NCBI RefSeq assembly: GCF_029893325.1
Contig: NZ_JARXWL010000010.1
Location: 1 to 64,000, forward strand
Reading direction: 5' to 3'
DNA: 64,000 nucleotides
From: Enterococcus sp. PF1-24
Lineage (GTDB): Bacteria > Bacillota > Bacilli > Lactobacillales > Enterococcaceae
The position numbers and the translations under genes were made by a program. Position 1 is the stretch's first letter; each line of letters opens with the position of its first letter. Below are positions 54,531 to 63,722 of the stretch, piece after piece. The notes under the pieces were generated by a model that was not told the DNA's origin, searched no databases, and worked only from the letters and a program-made list of their open reading frames with translations.

Positions 54531-55388
54531 GTGAAGAAGTTTAATCCTAATAAAAATATAATTATAACTTTGGTAATCGTGATTGTGGCGATTGCGGTGA
54601 TTAGTTTATCAGCAGCCAAGCGAGATAATGACGGTAACGCCAATGCGGTGCAAGGCACGGTTAATGATACTTTAGGCTTGGTAGATAAGGTCTTGCAGGC
54701 ACCTGTTAAGCTAGTGGGTAATGCTTTTGGCGCGATTGGTGATTTATTTGACACTTATGAAGAAAATCAACGTTTGAAAAGTGCCTTAGATGAATATGAT
54801 ATGATTGTTCAAGTCAATGATGATTACAAGCGGCAACTAGCAGATTTACAAGAAGATTTAGACATGAATAAAACTTTAGAGTCTTATGAAAAAATTGTCA
54901 CTAGCGTGATTTCTCGTTCCCCTGATAGCTGGCAAGAATTGTTAGTCGTAGACAGTGGTGCCAAAGATGGCGTAGAGGTCAACATGGCAGTGATGGCGAA
55001 AAATGGTTTAATCGGTCGGGTAATCGAAGTTAGTGAACATACTTCAAAAATTGAACTGCTAACTTCTGATAATAAAGCTGCCAACCATTTCCCTGTGAAA
55101 ATCACTTCAAAAACTGGGGTTTCTTATGCTTTGTTAGAAGAATATGATGAAGCAACTGGGCTGTTTTTAGTAACGCAAATTACTGGTGATTTTGAAATTG
55201 AAGCAGAAGATTTGGTACAAACTTCTGGTTTAGGGGGCAACTCACCCGCGGGCTTAATTGTCGGTGAAGTGGTCAGCGTGCAAACGGATAAATTAGGAAT
55301 GAAGCGGCAAGCTTATGTGCAAGCCTCAGCTGATATGTACGATTTTTCTGCTGTTACTATTATTAAGCGAACAGTTGGAGAGGAGTAA
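54531..55388 (+). CDS. mreC: Rod-shape/septal morphogenesis protein MreC
   Basis: A 285-residue bitopic protein. The N-terminal membrane helix is at about residues 9-26, followed by a coiled-coil dimerisation segment (YEENQRLKSALDEYDMIVQV) and two beta-barrel domains with SPDSWQELLVVDSGAKDGV and TSGLGGNSPAGLIVGEV motifs. It scaffolds peripheral peptidoglycan synthesis with MreD, PBPs and RodA-type proteins. GTG start with GAGGTG upstream. It leads an operon with mreD, and the hydrolase follows 160 bp later. Confidence 0.94.
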   Translation: MKKFNPNKNIIITLVIVIVAIAVISLSAAKRDNDGNANAVQGTVNDTLGLVDKVLQAPVKLVGNAFGAIGDLFDTYEENQRLKSALDEYDMIVQVNDDYKRQLADLQEDLDMNKTLESYEKIVTSVISRSPDSWQELLVVDSGAKDGVEVNMAVMAKNGLIGRVIEVSEHTSKIELLTSDNKAANHFPVKITSKTGVSYALLEEYDEATGLFLVTQITGDFEIEAEDLVQTSGLGGNSPAGLIVGEVVSVQTDKLGMKRQAYVQASADMYDFSAVTIIKRTVGEE

Positions 55389-55394
55389 GCGGCT

Positions 55395-55898
55395 TTGAGA
55401 AAATATATTCAGTATTATTTGCCGGTGATTATGTTTTTGCTAATTTTGATTGATACCCAAGTTACTAAGTTTTTAGAACGGGTCAGTCAAGGCATCTTTG
55501 TGGGGAATGCCCATTTAGTGATTTTAGTCGCTTTAGTGGCGGTACCTTTTTTATCGAGAAAGTATTTACTTAGCGTGATGATTTGTCTAGGTTTATTATA
55601 TGATTGTTATTATACGGGCGTCATTGGGATTTATACGGTGGCGTTGCCGTTGGTGGTTTTCTTTATGTATAGTATGAAAACGGCGGTTTACACGAATATT
55701 TTTACGATGTTTTTTGGCTGGGTGATTGCGATAACCGGCTATGAGCTCTATATTGTGATTATTCACCTAGTTTTTCAGCTAGGCAGAGTCAATACTTTGT
55801 TTTTTGTGACCCGTTACTTAGGTCCTAGTTTGTTATTAAATATTTTATTATTTATCGTTTTTGTCTATCCCTTTCAAAAAATCTTTGAAAAAGGATAA
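55395..55898 (+). CDS. mreD: Morphogenesis protein MreD
   Basis: A 167-residue integral membrane protein with about five hydrophobic segments, weakly conserved in sequence as is usual for MreD. The context directly after mreC defines it. TTG start with GGAGAGGAG about 10 bp upstream; the gap to mreC is 6 bp. It partners MreC in the cell-wall elongation machinery. Confidence 0.9.
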   Translation: MRKYIQYYLPVIMFLLILIDTQVTKFLERVSQGIFVGNAHLVILVALVAVPFLSRKYLLSVMICLGLLYDCYYTGVIGIYTVALPLVVFFMYSMKTAVYTNIFTMFFGWVIAITGYELYIVIIHLVFQLGRVNTLFFVTRYLGPSLLLNILLFIVFVYPFQKIFEKG

Positions 55899-56058
55899 AA
55901 ATTACAGGGGATTTTAAGCGGTCAATCTAACTGCAATCTTTTTGTAATGTTTCTTTTATCCACTTGTCATAAAGATGTGCTAGAATCTTAAGTGTTATCA
56001 AAATAAATAAAATTCATACATTTAAATATAAAGTGAAATTTTTTTCGGAGGAATATAA

Positions 56059-57297
56059 GTGATTAAAAAGACGATTTCTAAGTTAATGTTAGCAACCTTA
56101 GTTCTATCTTTAGCAGCACCAGTTGTGGCGTCAGCTGAAGACTTTGATACACAAATTCAAGAAAAAGAACAAAAAATTGCTGATATTCAAGGTCAACGTT
56201 CAGGAATTGAAAGCCAAATTTCAGCTTTACAAGGTGAAATTTCAACAATTAACCAACAAGCAGAAGAATTAGTAGCGCAACAACAAGTTTTAGGCGAAGC
56301 TTCTCAACAATTAGTTAGTGAAATTGAATCATTAACAGAACGAATTGCTAAACGTGAATCAGCAATTCAAGATCAAGTTCGCGAAATGCAAGTCAACGGT
56401 CAAACAACTGATTTATTCGACGCCGTATTAGCAGCCGAATCTTTATCAGATTTACTTTCTCGGGCATTTGCCATGGGAACAATCGTGACAGCTAACAATG
56501 ATTTAGTTGTTCAACAAAAAACAGATAAAGAAGCTGTTGAAGAGAAAAAAGCTGAAAATGAAAGCCAACAACAGCAAATCTCTGAAAATCAAGCACAGCT
56601 TGAAGCTCAAAAAGGTGATTTAGTTTCTAAACAAACCGAATTAGATGTATTAACAGCAACTTTAGCGCTTGAACAATCAACTGTTGAAAGTGAAAAAGCT
56701 GGCTTAGAACAACAAAAAGCCGAAGCTGAAGCAGCGGCGGCAGCCTTAGCAGCGCAAGTGGTAGCAGCCCAAGCTGAAGCCGAAGCAGCACAATCAGCTG
56801 GTAATAATAATACCAATAATGTTGTGGATAATGGTGACAGCAACAGCGGTTCAAATGCTGGCTCAACTGGCGGTGGCGGTATTTCAGAAGTTGCCCCTAA
56901 TCCAGTGGCTCCTGGCCCGGTAGCACCACCAAGCCCAAATGCCTCTGGTAGTGCAATTGTTGATTATGCGATGCAATTTATCGGTGTGCCTTATGTTTGG
57001 GGCGGTAAATCTCCAAGTGGCTTTGACTGCTCAGGATTTTGTTACTACGTGTACTTAAATGTAACTGGCAAAAATATTGGTGGTTGGACAGTACCTCAAG
57101 AAAGCTCTGGTACTATCATTGATATTTCTCAAGCACAAGCTGGTGATTTATTATTCTGGGGTTCAAGAGGTAGCACTCATCATGTAGCTTTAGCGATGGG
57201 TGGCGGACAATATCTGCATGCACCAACATTTGGTCAAACAGTATCTATTTCATCATACTCAAACTATGCACCAAGTTTTGCAGTACGTGTAAACTAA
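56059..57297 (+). CDS. sagA: Secreted NlpC/P60 peptidoglycan hydrolase (SagA-like)
   Basis: A 412-residue secreted protein. The signal peptide (cleavage after VVASA) is followed by a long coiled coil (about residues 28-245, PcsB/SagA-type). A Ser/Asn/Gly and Pro-rich linker leads to an NlpC/P60 domain (about residues 295-412) with Cys324 in FDCSGF and His375 in HHVALAMG. It cleaves peptide stems of peptidoglycan, and the coiled coil likely controls access to the site. E. faecium SagA has the same architecture and neighbours mreCD. The gene has its own 160-bp upstream region and GTG start with CGGAGGAA. Confidence 0.9.
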   Translation: MIKKTISKLMLATLVLSLAAPVVASAEDFDTQIQEKEQKIADIQGQRSGIESQISALQGEISTINQQAEELVAQQQVLGEASQQLVSEIESLTERIAKRESAIQDQVREMQVNGQTTDLFDAVLAAESLSDLLSRAFAMGTIVTANNDLVVQQKTDKEAVEEKKAENESQQQQISENQAQLEAQKGDLVSKQTELDVLTATLALEQSTVESEKAGLEQQKAEAEAAAAALAAQVVAAQAEAEAAQSAGNNNTNNVVDNGDSNSGSNAGSTGGGGISEVAPNPVAPGPVAPPSPNASGSAIVDYAMQFIGVPYVWGGKSPSGFDCSGFCYYVYLNVTGKNIGGWTVPQESSGTIIDISQAQAGDLLFWGSRGSTHHVALAMGGGQYLHAPTFGQTVSISSYSNYAPSFAVRVN

Positions 57298-57310
57298 AAA
57301 AGTTCATTCA

Positions 57311-57341
57311 AACAGAAGTCGCTTACGACTTCTGTTTTTTT
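57311..57341 (+). terminator. Terminator after the sagA-like gene
   Basis: ACAGAAGTCG/CGACTTCTGT, 10-bp perfect stem followed by T7. Confidence 0.92.
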
Positions 57342-57427
57342 GTGTTTTTCAATATTTTTTTAATTGTGGTAAAATATTTTAAAAAGGATTGCGTATGTTT
57401 ATTATGTAGGCAAGAAAAGAGGCAGTT

Positions 57428-58681
57428 ATGAAGGCGGAGATTATTGCAGTGGGGACAGAGTTGTTGTTAGGTCAAGTGGTGAACACTAACGCTACTTATT
57501 TATCACAACAATTAACTGGACTGGGTTTTGAAATTTATCACCATGACGTGGTTGGCGATAATCCTCAGCGCTTGCAAGAGTGTTTGGGGCTAGCAGATGG
57601 TAGAAGTGATTTAGTAGTGTTGTGCGGTGGCTTAGGGCCAACTGATGACGATTTGACGAAAGATAGCGTAGCAGCTCATGTGGGAGCGGCCTTAGTTCAA
57701 GATGAAGCTGGTTATCAGAAACTTCGCGAGTTTTTCATTAATGCACAACGGGAAATGACTCCCAATAATTTACAACAAGCCTTAACCATTGAAGGGGGCA
57801 TTGCGATTCCCAACCCTAATGGCTTAGCGCTAGGGTGTTTATATCAAGGTGCAGAAACTAGCTATTTGTTATTACCTGGTCCGCCAAGAGAGCTAACAGC
57901 GATGTTTACGCAAGAAGTGGCGCCGTTATTAAGTTGCCTTTTCCCAGCCACGGAACAGCTTTACTCGCGAGTGCTGCGTTTTTATGGCATCGGTGAGTCA
58001 GCAATTGTAACGGAGCTAGCTGATTTGATTGAGCAACAAGATAATCCAACCTTAGCGCCTTATGCTAAACCTAACGAAGTTACTTTACGGATTACTGCCA
58101 AAGCAGCTACGCAAGACGCTGCTAATCAGCTACTTGATGAGCTGGAAGGGAAAATTTTAGCTAAAGTTGGCGAATTTTTCTATGGTTACGGTGATGATAA
58201 TTCGTTAGAAGCAGTTACCGTGGCTGCTTTGAAAAAATATCATAAAACCGTTGCTGCAGCTGAAAGTTTAACAGCGGGAGAATTTCAATCAACTTTAGGC
58301 AGTGTGGCAGGTGTTTCAGAAGTTTTTAAAGGCGGCTTTGTGACTTATTCAGCAGCAACCAAAGTGAAATTTTTAGGACTAGATGCCGAAAAATTAGCTC
58401 TTCATGGAACGGTAAGTGAATATTGTGCCAAAGAAATGGCGGAGAAAACTTTAGCGTTAGCCGAAACAGATTACGCTTTAGCTTTTACTGGCGTTGCAGG
58501 TCCGGATGAGTTAGAAGGCAAAAGAGCTGGGACCGTTTGGATTGCCTTAGCGCAAAAAGGACAAGCGACTTTTGCTGCCGAATATCATTTCACTCGTGAT
58601 CGTAGTTATATCCGACATAGTGCTGTTTTGAAAGGTTTAGATCTTTTGCGAAGAGCAATTTTAGCAGAGGTTGACCAATAA
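57428..58681 (+). CDS. cinA: Competence/damage-inducible protein CinA
   Basis: A 417-residue protein. The N-terminal MoCF-like domain ([17 protein letters not shown] and [14 protein letters not shown]) is an ADP-ribose or NMN pyrophosphatase-type region. The C-terminal PncC-type nicotinamide-nucleotide amidase domain starts near residue 255 with [22 protein letters not shown] and has [13 protein letters not shown]. It is found upstream of recA in many Firmicutes, as here, but recA has its own SOS promoter. Confidence 0.94.
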   Translation: MKAEIIAVGTELLLGQVVNTNATYLSQQLTGLGFEIYHHDVVGDNPQRLQECLGLADGRSDLVVLCGGLGPTDDDLTKDSVAAHVGAALVQDEAGYQKLREFFINAQREMTPNNLQQALTIEGGIAIPNPNGLALGCLYQGAETSYLLLPGPPRELTAMFTQEVAPLLSCLFPATEQLYSRVLRFYGIGESAIVTELADLIEQQDNPTLAPYAKPNEVTLRITAKAATQDAANQLLDELEGKILAKVGEFFYGYGDDNSLEAVTVAALKKYHKTVAAAESLTAGEFQSTLGSVAGVSEVFKGGFVTYSAATKVKFLGLDAEKLALHGTVSEYCAKEMAEKTLALAETDYALAFTGVAGPDELEGKRAGTVWIALAQKGQATFAAEYHFTRDRSYIRHSAVLKGLDLLRRAILAEVDQ

Positions 58682-58705
58682 AAATATAACTAAAAAATAA
58701 AAAAA

Positions 58706-58756
58706 CGAACAAATATTCGTTTTCTGCTTGATTTTTATTTTTGAAACAGGTATGAT
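58706..58756 (+). promoter_or_regulatory. recA promoter with LexA/DinR box
   Basis: CGAACAAATATTCG (58706-58719) matches the Gram-positive SOS box CGAAC-N4-GTTCG at all but one base. It is followed by TTGATT (58728-58733), 17 bp and TATGAT (58751-58756). The box lies just upstream of the -35 element. The surrounding AAACGAA...TTCGTTT palindrome could also terminate cinA transcription. Confidence 0.8.
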
Positions 58757-58828
58757 AGTTCTAGTAAGAGAATAAATTTAAAATTTAAGTATTGATGAAA
58801 TAGATAAATGATAGAGGAAGTGGATAAT

Positions 58829-59875
58829 GTGGCAGACGATCGCAAAGTAGCATTACAAGATGCGTTGAAAAAAATTGAGAAAAATTATGGTAAAGGCGCC
58901 ATCATGAAATTAGGGGAGAAGATTGATCAACAAATCTCAGTTATCCCAAGTGGCTCTTTAGCGTTGGATGTCGCTTTAGGTGTCGGTGGTTATCCGCGGG
59001 GACGAATTATCGAAGTGTACGGGCCAGAAAGTTCTGGTAAAACAACGGTTGCTTTACACGCGATTGCTGAAGTTCAAAAACAAGGAGGCACAGCCGCTTT
59101 TATTGATGCGGAACATGCCTTAGATCCACAATATGCTCAAAAGCTTGGCGTTAATATTGATGAATTATTATTATCACAGCCAGATACTGGGGAACAAGGT
59201 TTAGAAATTGCTGATGCTTTAGTTGCCAGTGGTGCCATTGATATCGTGGTAATCGACTCAGTAGCCGCTTTAGTTCCACGTGCCGAAATTGATGGTGAAA
59301 TGGGTGACTCTCACGTTGGGCTACAAGCCCGATTGATGTCACAAGCTTTACGTAAATTATCAGGCTCTATTAATAAAACGAAAACCATTGCAGTCTTTAT
59401 TAACCAAATTCGTGAAAAAGTTGGTGTTATGTTTGGTAACCCAGAAATCACTCCTGGGGGCCGGGCGTTGAAATTCTACGCAACCATTCGTTTAGAAGTC
59501 CGTCGGGCTGAACAATTGAAACAAGGAACCGACATTATTGGTAACCGCACTAAAATTAAAGTGGTAAAAAATAAAGTTGCTCCGCCATTCAAAGTTGCTG
59601 AAGTTGATGTGATGTATGGCTTAGGGATTTCTCAAGAGGGCGAACTGCTTGATATGGCTGCTGAAAAAGACATTATCAAGAAGAGCGGTGCTTGGTATGG
59701 TTATAAAGAAGATCGGATTGGTCAAGGCCGTGAAAATGCCAAGAAATACTTGAAAGACAACCCTGAAATGATGGCTGAAGTAGATAAATTAGTTCGGGCA
59801 GCCTACGGAATTGGTGATGAAGTACCTGAAGAAGAAATTGTTGGGCAAGAAGAATTGCCTTTAGATGAAGAATAG
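58829..59875 (+). CDS. recA: RecA recombinase
   Basis: A 348-residue strand-exchange ATPase. It starts at GTG 58829 ([20 protein letters not shown]), with AGAGGAAG 8 bp upstream. An ATG 21 bp earlier is in frame but lacks a ribosome-binding site. Walker A is GPESSGKTT, and [20 protein letters not shown] and the L2 loop [17 protein letters not shown] are intact. The acidic C-terminus is normal. No intein or frameshift is present. Confidence 0.97.
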   Translation: MADDRKVALQDALKKIEKNYGKGAIMKLGEKIDQQISVIPSGSLALDVALGVGGYPRGRIIEVYGPESSGKTTVALHAIAEVQKQGGTAAFIDAEHALDPQYAQKLGVNIDELLLSQPDTGEQGLEIADALVASGAIDIVVIDSVAALVPRAEIDGEMGDSHVGLQARLMSQALRKLSGSINKTKTIAVFINQIREKVGVMFGNPEITPGGRALKFYATIRLEVRRAEQLKQGTDIIGNRTKIKVVKNKVAPPFKVAEVDVMYGLGISQEGELLDMAAEKDIIKKSGAWYGYKEDRIGQGRENAKKYLKDNPEMMAEVDKLVRAAYGIGDEVPEEEIVGQEELPLDEE

Positions 59876-59885
59876 CAATTAATCA

Positions 59886-59987
59886 AATGCAGGAAAAGCA
59901 CCTTTAAGTGCAGTTCCTGCATTTTTGCACTATATTATGATAGAAAAATAAATAAAAAGCGTCCTTTTGGGGCGTTTTTTTATTTAT
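59886..59987 (+). terminator. Two tandem terminators after recA
   Basis: AATGCAGGAA/TTCCTGCATT (59886-59923) is followed by TTT. A second hairpin (about 59956-59980, CGTCC/GGGCG core) ends in T7. Confidence 0.85.
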
Positions 59988-60019
59988 GTAGTTGCTTACT
60001 AAAGGCCTGTGATATCAAC

Positions 60020-60121
60020 GTTTTTCGATAATTATATATTGAAAAGCGGATACTAAAATATATAAAACGACAACTTTTTGTTGTTTTTCGATAAAAAGTT
60101 GTTGGCTTTCGTTTTTTGATA
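60020..60121 (+). repeat. Three copies of GTTTTTCGATA and a hairpin upstream of the DUF2975/XRE pair
   Basis: GTTTTTCGATA occurs at 60020-60030 and 60083-60093, and with one change at 60111-60121. The middle copy lies in the loop of a hairpin CAACTTTTT/AAAAAGTTG (60071-60101). The copies may be binding sites for the small XRE regulator encoded downstream. No gene is visible in 59988-60267. Confidence 0.5.
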
Positions 60122-60267
60122 AGTTATAGTTAATTCAGAAAGTAATTACTGGAAAAAATAAAAACAAAAAAATACGGAAAAAACGACCACTTCTGCTTTA
60201 TTCTTTTGGCCAAGAAGATAAGTAAAAAGAAGGGTACGAAAAAAATAATATTGAAAATTGAGGGAGC

Positions 60268-60798
60268 ATGAAAAAAATGATGAAAACAGAAAAGAATTTA
60301 TATAAAGGTTTGAAATGGGTATTTGGTTTTATGACAGCGGTAATGGGAACTGTATCAGTAGCGGCGCTTTTAGTTTGGCTGTTGACGAAATTGCCAGTCT
60401 TTACAGAAGCGATTGCCAGTGCCGATATTAGTGAGTTACCTTTTGGAGCGAACACTTTGAAAATAATTAGTTCACCGGTGTTGGTCTTATCTTTAGTAGC
60501 TAACTTTGCATTGTATGGCGCGGTTTGTTACTTCGCCCGTAAGTTTTTCAAAAACTTAGAAAACGAAGAAATCTTTGTAGCAGAAAATGTTAAAACAGCG
60601 AAAAAAATCGCAGCGTTAATGTTAGTTTTAGCTGTTGCTTCAACTTTACCAGATACAGTCGCTCACGCTAGCCAATTAATCGGTGACAGCTCATTTCTAG
60701 ATGTGACTTATGTTGTGGTAGCCGCAATCGTATGGGCATTATCAAAAATTTTAGAAAAAGCTAACCAAATTGCTGAAGAAAATGAAATGACAATTTAA
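60268..60798 (+). CDS. DUF2975 family membrane protein
   Basis: A 176-residue protein with four hydrophobic segments (about residues 14-38, 64-88, 112-130 and 140-158). The loop motif FFKNLENEEIFVAENVKTAKKIA is the DUF2975 signature. Such proteins are commonly encoded next to a small YozG-like XRE regulator, as here. The function is unknown; a membrane-linked control of the regulator is only speculation. Start ATG with GAGGGAG upstream. Confidence 0.82.
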   Translation: MKKMMKTEKNLYKGLKWVFGFMTAVMGTVSVAALLVWLLTKLPVFTEAIASADISELPFGANTLKIISSPVLVLSLVANFALYGAVCYFARKFFKNLENEEIFVAENVKTAKKIAALMLVLAVASTLPDTVAHASQLIGDSSFLDVTYVVVAAIVWALSKILEKANQIAEENEMTI

Positions 60799-60831
60799 GT
60801 AAAAGACGAGAGAATGAGGAGAGAAAAACTT

Positions 60832-61038
60832 ATGATTCAAGTAAATTTAGATGTAATGTTAGCTAAGAGAAAAATGCAATCAGGAGAATTAGCCAAGCAA
60901 GTCGGTTTAACTAGCGCCAATATCTCGATTTTGAAAACAGGTCGAGCCAAAGCGGTCCGCTTTTCCACCTTAAATGAAATTTGTAAAGTGCTGGAGTGTC
61001 AACCGGGTGATATTTTAGAGTATTTGGAAGATGAATAA
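60832..61038 (+). CDS. YozG-like XRE/Cro family regulator
   Basis: A 68-residue single-domain helix-turn-helix protein (MLAKRKMQSGELAKQVGLTS, then ANISILKTGRAKAVRFSTLN). The CKVLECQPGDILEYLEDE ending is typical of the DUF2975-linked XRE family. ATG 60832 is preferred over ATG 60814 because GAGGAGAG lies between them. The gap to the DUF2975 gene is 33 bp, so they form one operon. Confidence 0.88.
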   Translation: MIQVNLDVMLAKRKMQSGELAKQVGLTSANISILKTGRAKAVRFSTLNEICKVLECQPGDILEYLEDE

Positions 61039-61054
61039 TTAAAATGATTAAGCA

Positions 61055-61093
61055 ATCGATAAGTGGCTGTTTTAGCACTTATCGATTTTTTTG
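61055..61093 (+). terminator. Terminator after the XRE gene
   Basis: ATCGATAAGTG/CACTTATCGAT, 11-bp perfect stem followed by T7. Confidence 0.92.
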
Positions 61094-61223
61094 AATTTTG
61101 CTTTTTCCATATCAAATTACTGCTAAATTTTCATATTAAACGCATATTTTTCAAAATGATGTTGCTTAGATAACTTTTTCGAAAAAAATGTAACAATTGT
61201 GTTACAAAAGTAGTAATTTAAAG

Positions 61224-61713
61224 TTGACACTTACGGATACAAACATTAGAATAAGATTGTATGTGTGTGTTATACATATGAATTGCTAACTTGATATTTT
61301 TTATAAAAAATCAAGAAGCTATAGAGAGTTATCTATTCAATAATCAAAAATTTAGCAGATTTTGCTAATTCACTTGATATTGGTTGATGTATAACTTAAA
61401 TAATGGAGCAGTTTTGCTGCTTTGTGTGCAAAATAGGTGTTGAAGCAAGCCTATGGGGGTTGTGTAAAAGTAACTATTTTCTTGCCCTTAGAAGTCTGAA
61501 ACTTTCTTATGGCAATTATTTATAAAATGATCCTATCAGTTAATTATCTTTACTGAATTTGATAATAATCACTTTCAAGAAAAAAGCCTGAAAATATGCT
61601 TACTTTTCGTAAGGATAATGGGCTGATTGTGGTGTTTTATAAGAAATTTTAATTGTTAGTATAGGAAAGCAGCAGGCGTTATCAGCTTCAAAGATAGTAT
61701 GGAGGTGGATTCA
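61224..61713 (+). promoter_or_regulatory. rny promoter and long structured 5' leader
   Basis: TTGACA (61224-61229), 17 bp and TAGAAT (61247-61252) form a strong promoter about 455 nt before the rny start. The first 140 nt fold as a multi-branched element. GTTATACAT (61269-61277) pairs with ATGTATAAC (61387-61395). Between them are hairpins at 61290-61315, 61321-61336 and 61352-61368, and another follows at 61407-61421. No terminator or convincing reading frame is present in the leader. 61094-61223 shows nothing recognisable. Confidence 0.6.
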
Positions 61714-63273
61714 ATGGGAATCGTTGAAGTTATCCTCGCTATCATTAGTTTAGTTGTCGGTCTTGTTATAGGTGGTTTGGTTATTCGATCACGCTATGAA
61801 AAATCGATTGATGGTGCAAAGAACTCTGCTACTGGAATTATTGAACAAGCAAATAAAGAAGCAGAAACTTTAAAAAAAGAAGCTTTGCTAGAAGCAAAGG
61901 AAGAAAACCAGAAGTATCGGTCAGAAATTGAAAGTGAGTTGAAGGAAAGTAAGGTAGAGCTTAAGTCTCAAGAAAATCGTTTGCTTCAAAGAGAACAGTC
62001 TTTAGATCGTAAAGACGACTCTTTAGAAAAACGTGAAAACTCACTTGAAGAGAAAGAACGGAAACTGGGCACTAGACAACAATTAATTGACGAGCGAGAA
62101 GAAGAAGTAGAAAAACTGATTGTTGAACAACAAAATCGGTTGGAACAAGTGGCTGCATTAAGTAAAGATGACGCCAGAGATTTGATTTTGAAATCAACAG
62201 AAGAAGAATTAAGTCACGAATTAACCGTGATGATTAAAGACTCTGAATTACGAGCAAAAGAAGAAGCTGATCGCAAAGCTAAGAATTTGTTATCATTAGC
62301 GATTCAACGTTGTGCGGCTGACCAAGTGTCAGAAGCTACCGTATCAGTAGTATCTTTACCAAATGATGAAATGAAGGGCCGGATTATCGGTCGTGAAGGT
62401 CGGAATATTCGTACCTTAGAAACTTTAACGGGGATTGACTTAATTATTGATGATACGCCAGAAGCGGTAGTATTATCTGGTTTTGACCCAATTCGTCGTG
62501 AAGTGGCGCGAATGACTTTGGAAAAATTAATTCAAGATGGTCGGATTCATCCAGCAAGAATTGAAGAGATGGTTGAAAAATCTCGCAAAGAAATGGATGA
62601 ACGGATTCGTGAATACGGGGAGCAAGCTGCTTTTGAAGTGGGCGCTCACAATTTACATCCTGACTTAATTAAAATTCTAGGACGTTTACGTTTTAGAACA
62701 AGTTATGGTCAAAATGTGTTAAATCACTCTATTGAAGTGGCAAAATTAACAGGTGTTTTAGCTGCTGAATTAGGTGAAGATGTTCAATTAGCAAAACGGG
62801 CTGGTTTACTCCACGATATCGGGAAAGCTTTAGATCATGAAATCGAAGGCTCTCACGTAGAAATCGGGGCGGAATTAGCCGCTAAGTATAAAGAAAACGC
62901 AACAGTAATCAACACGATTGCTTCTCACCACGGGGACGTGGAAGCAACTTCTGTGATTGCGGTCTTAGTAGCAGCAGCCGATGCTTTATCAGCAGCTCGT
63001 CCAGGAGCAAGAAGCGAATCTTTAGAAAACTACATTCGCCGCCTAGAAAACTTAGAAAATATTTCTAACAGCTTTGAAGGTGTGGATTCAAGTTTTGCGG
63101 TTCAAGCCGGTCGGGAAGTTCGTGTAATGGTTAAACCAGAACAAATTTCCGATATGGACACTGTGCGTCTGGTTCGTGATATTCGTAAGAAAATTGAAGA
63201 TGAACTGGATTATCCAGGACATATCAAAGTTACGGTTATTCGAGAAACTCGCGCAACTGATTATGCTAAATAG
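61714..63273 (+). CDS. rny: Ribonuclease Y
   Basis: A 519-residue membrane-anchored endoribonuclease that starts mRNA decay. The N-terminal helix is at residues 4-25, followed by a long coiled coil to about 195. A KH domain ([21 protein letters not shown]) and an HD domain with [12 protein letters not shown] complete it. ATG 61714 with GGAGGTGG upstream gives the family-typical length; ATG 61699 lies before that ribosome-binding site. It lies downstream of cinA-recA as in other enterococci, though separated from recA by the DUF2975/XRE pair. Confidence 0.95.
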   Translation: MGIVEVILAIISLVVGLVIGGLVIRSRYEKSIDGAKNSATGIIEQANKEAETLKKEALLEAKEENQKYRSEIESELKESKVELKSQENRLLQREQSLDRKDDSLEKRENSLEEKERKLGTRQQLIDEREEEVEKLIVEQQNRLEQVAALSKDDARDLILKSTEEELSHELTVMIKDSELRAKEEADRKAKNLLSLAIQRCAADQVSEATVSVVSLPNDEMKGRIIGREGRNIRTLETLTGIDLIIDDTPEAVVLSGFDPIRREVARMTLEKLIQDGRIHPARIEEMVEKSRKEMDERIREYGEQAAFEVGAHNLHPDLIKILGRLRFRTSYGQNVLNHSIEVAKLTGVLAAELGEDVQLAKRAGLLHDIGKALDHEIEGSHVEIGAELAAKYKENATVINTIASHHGDVEATSVIAVLVAAADALSAARPGARSESLENYIRRLENLENISNSFEGVDSSFAVQAGREVRVMVKPEQISDMDTVRLVRDIRKKIEDELDYPGHIKVTVIRETRATDYAK

Positions 63274-63289
63274 TTAAAAATGAATTTTC

Positions 63290-63326
63290 GACAACCAGGC
63301 TAGTGATAGCTTGGTTGTTTTTTGCT
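63290..63326 (+). terminator. Terminator after rny
   Basis: ACAACCAGGCT/AGCTTGGTTGT (G-T pair allowed) followed by T6. Confidence 0.9.
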
Positions 63327-63400
63327 ATTTAACAGAGAATTTTGCCTTTGCTTTTTCACCATTTTATAAGTATTTCCAGCTTTTCTGATAAATGAAAGCA

Positions 63401-63528
63401 TTGACAAATCACGCTTGTTATATTAAAATGTAGGAAAGATAAATTTTTGGATAGTTATTGTTTAAAAACAAGCTAAACCTAAGTAATCGCAAAGGACTAA
63501 GTGTCGTTGCAGTTATTTAGGTTTTTTT
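63401..63528 (+). ncRNA. Possible small RNA or attenuated leader upstream of the GH3 gene
   Basis: TTGACA (63401-63406), 17 bp and TAAAAT (63424-63429) give a near-consensus promoter. About 45 nt into the transcript begins a long stem-loop. AAACCTAA (63475-63482) pairs with TTAGGTTT (63517-63524), with inner GCAA/TTGC pairing (63489-63492, 63507-63510), ending in T7. The product would be about 90-95 nt. It is either a free small RNA or a regulated leader for the glycosidase that starts 195 bp later. The stretch 63529-63722 has two small hairpins (63642-63661, 63667-63685) and no gene. Confidence 0.5.
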
Positions 63529-63722
63529 CTGTTAAGAAATCATTTTAAATAATATTTGTTATTTTATTTGACAGACAGGCTGTTTGAGAACGCTTAATTA
63601 TCGAGAAAAATTAGCTTTGAGGAGGCGACTTTGTTTTAGGTACAGTTTGGCGACAAACTGTTTTAAGATAGCTGTTTTAGCTATCAACGAAGACAAAAAT
63701 CAACAAGGGGGAAATTATTTTG

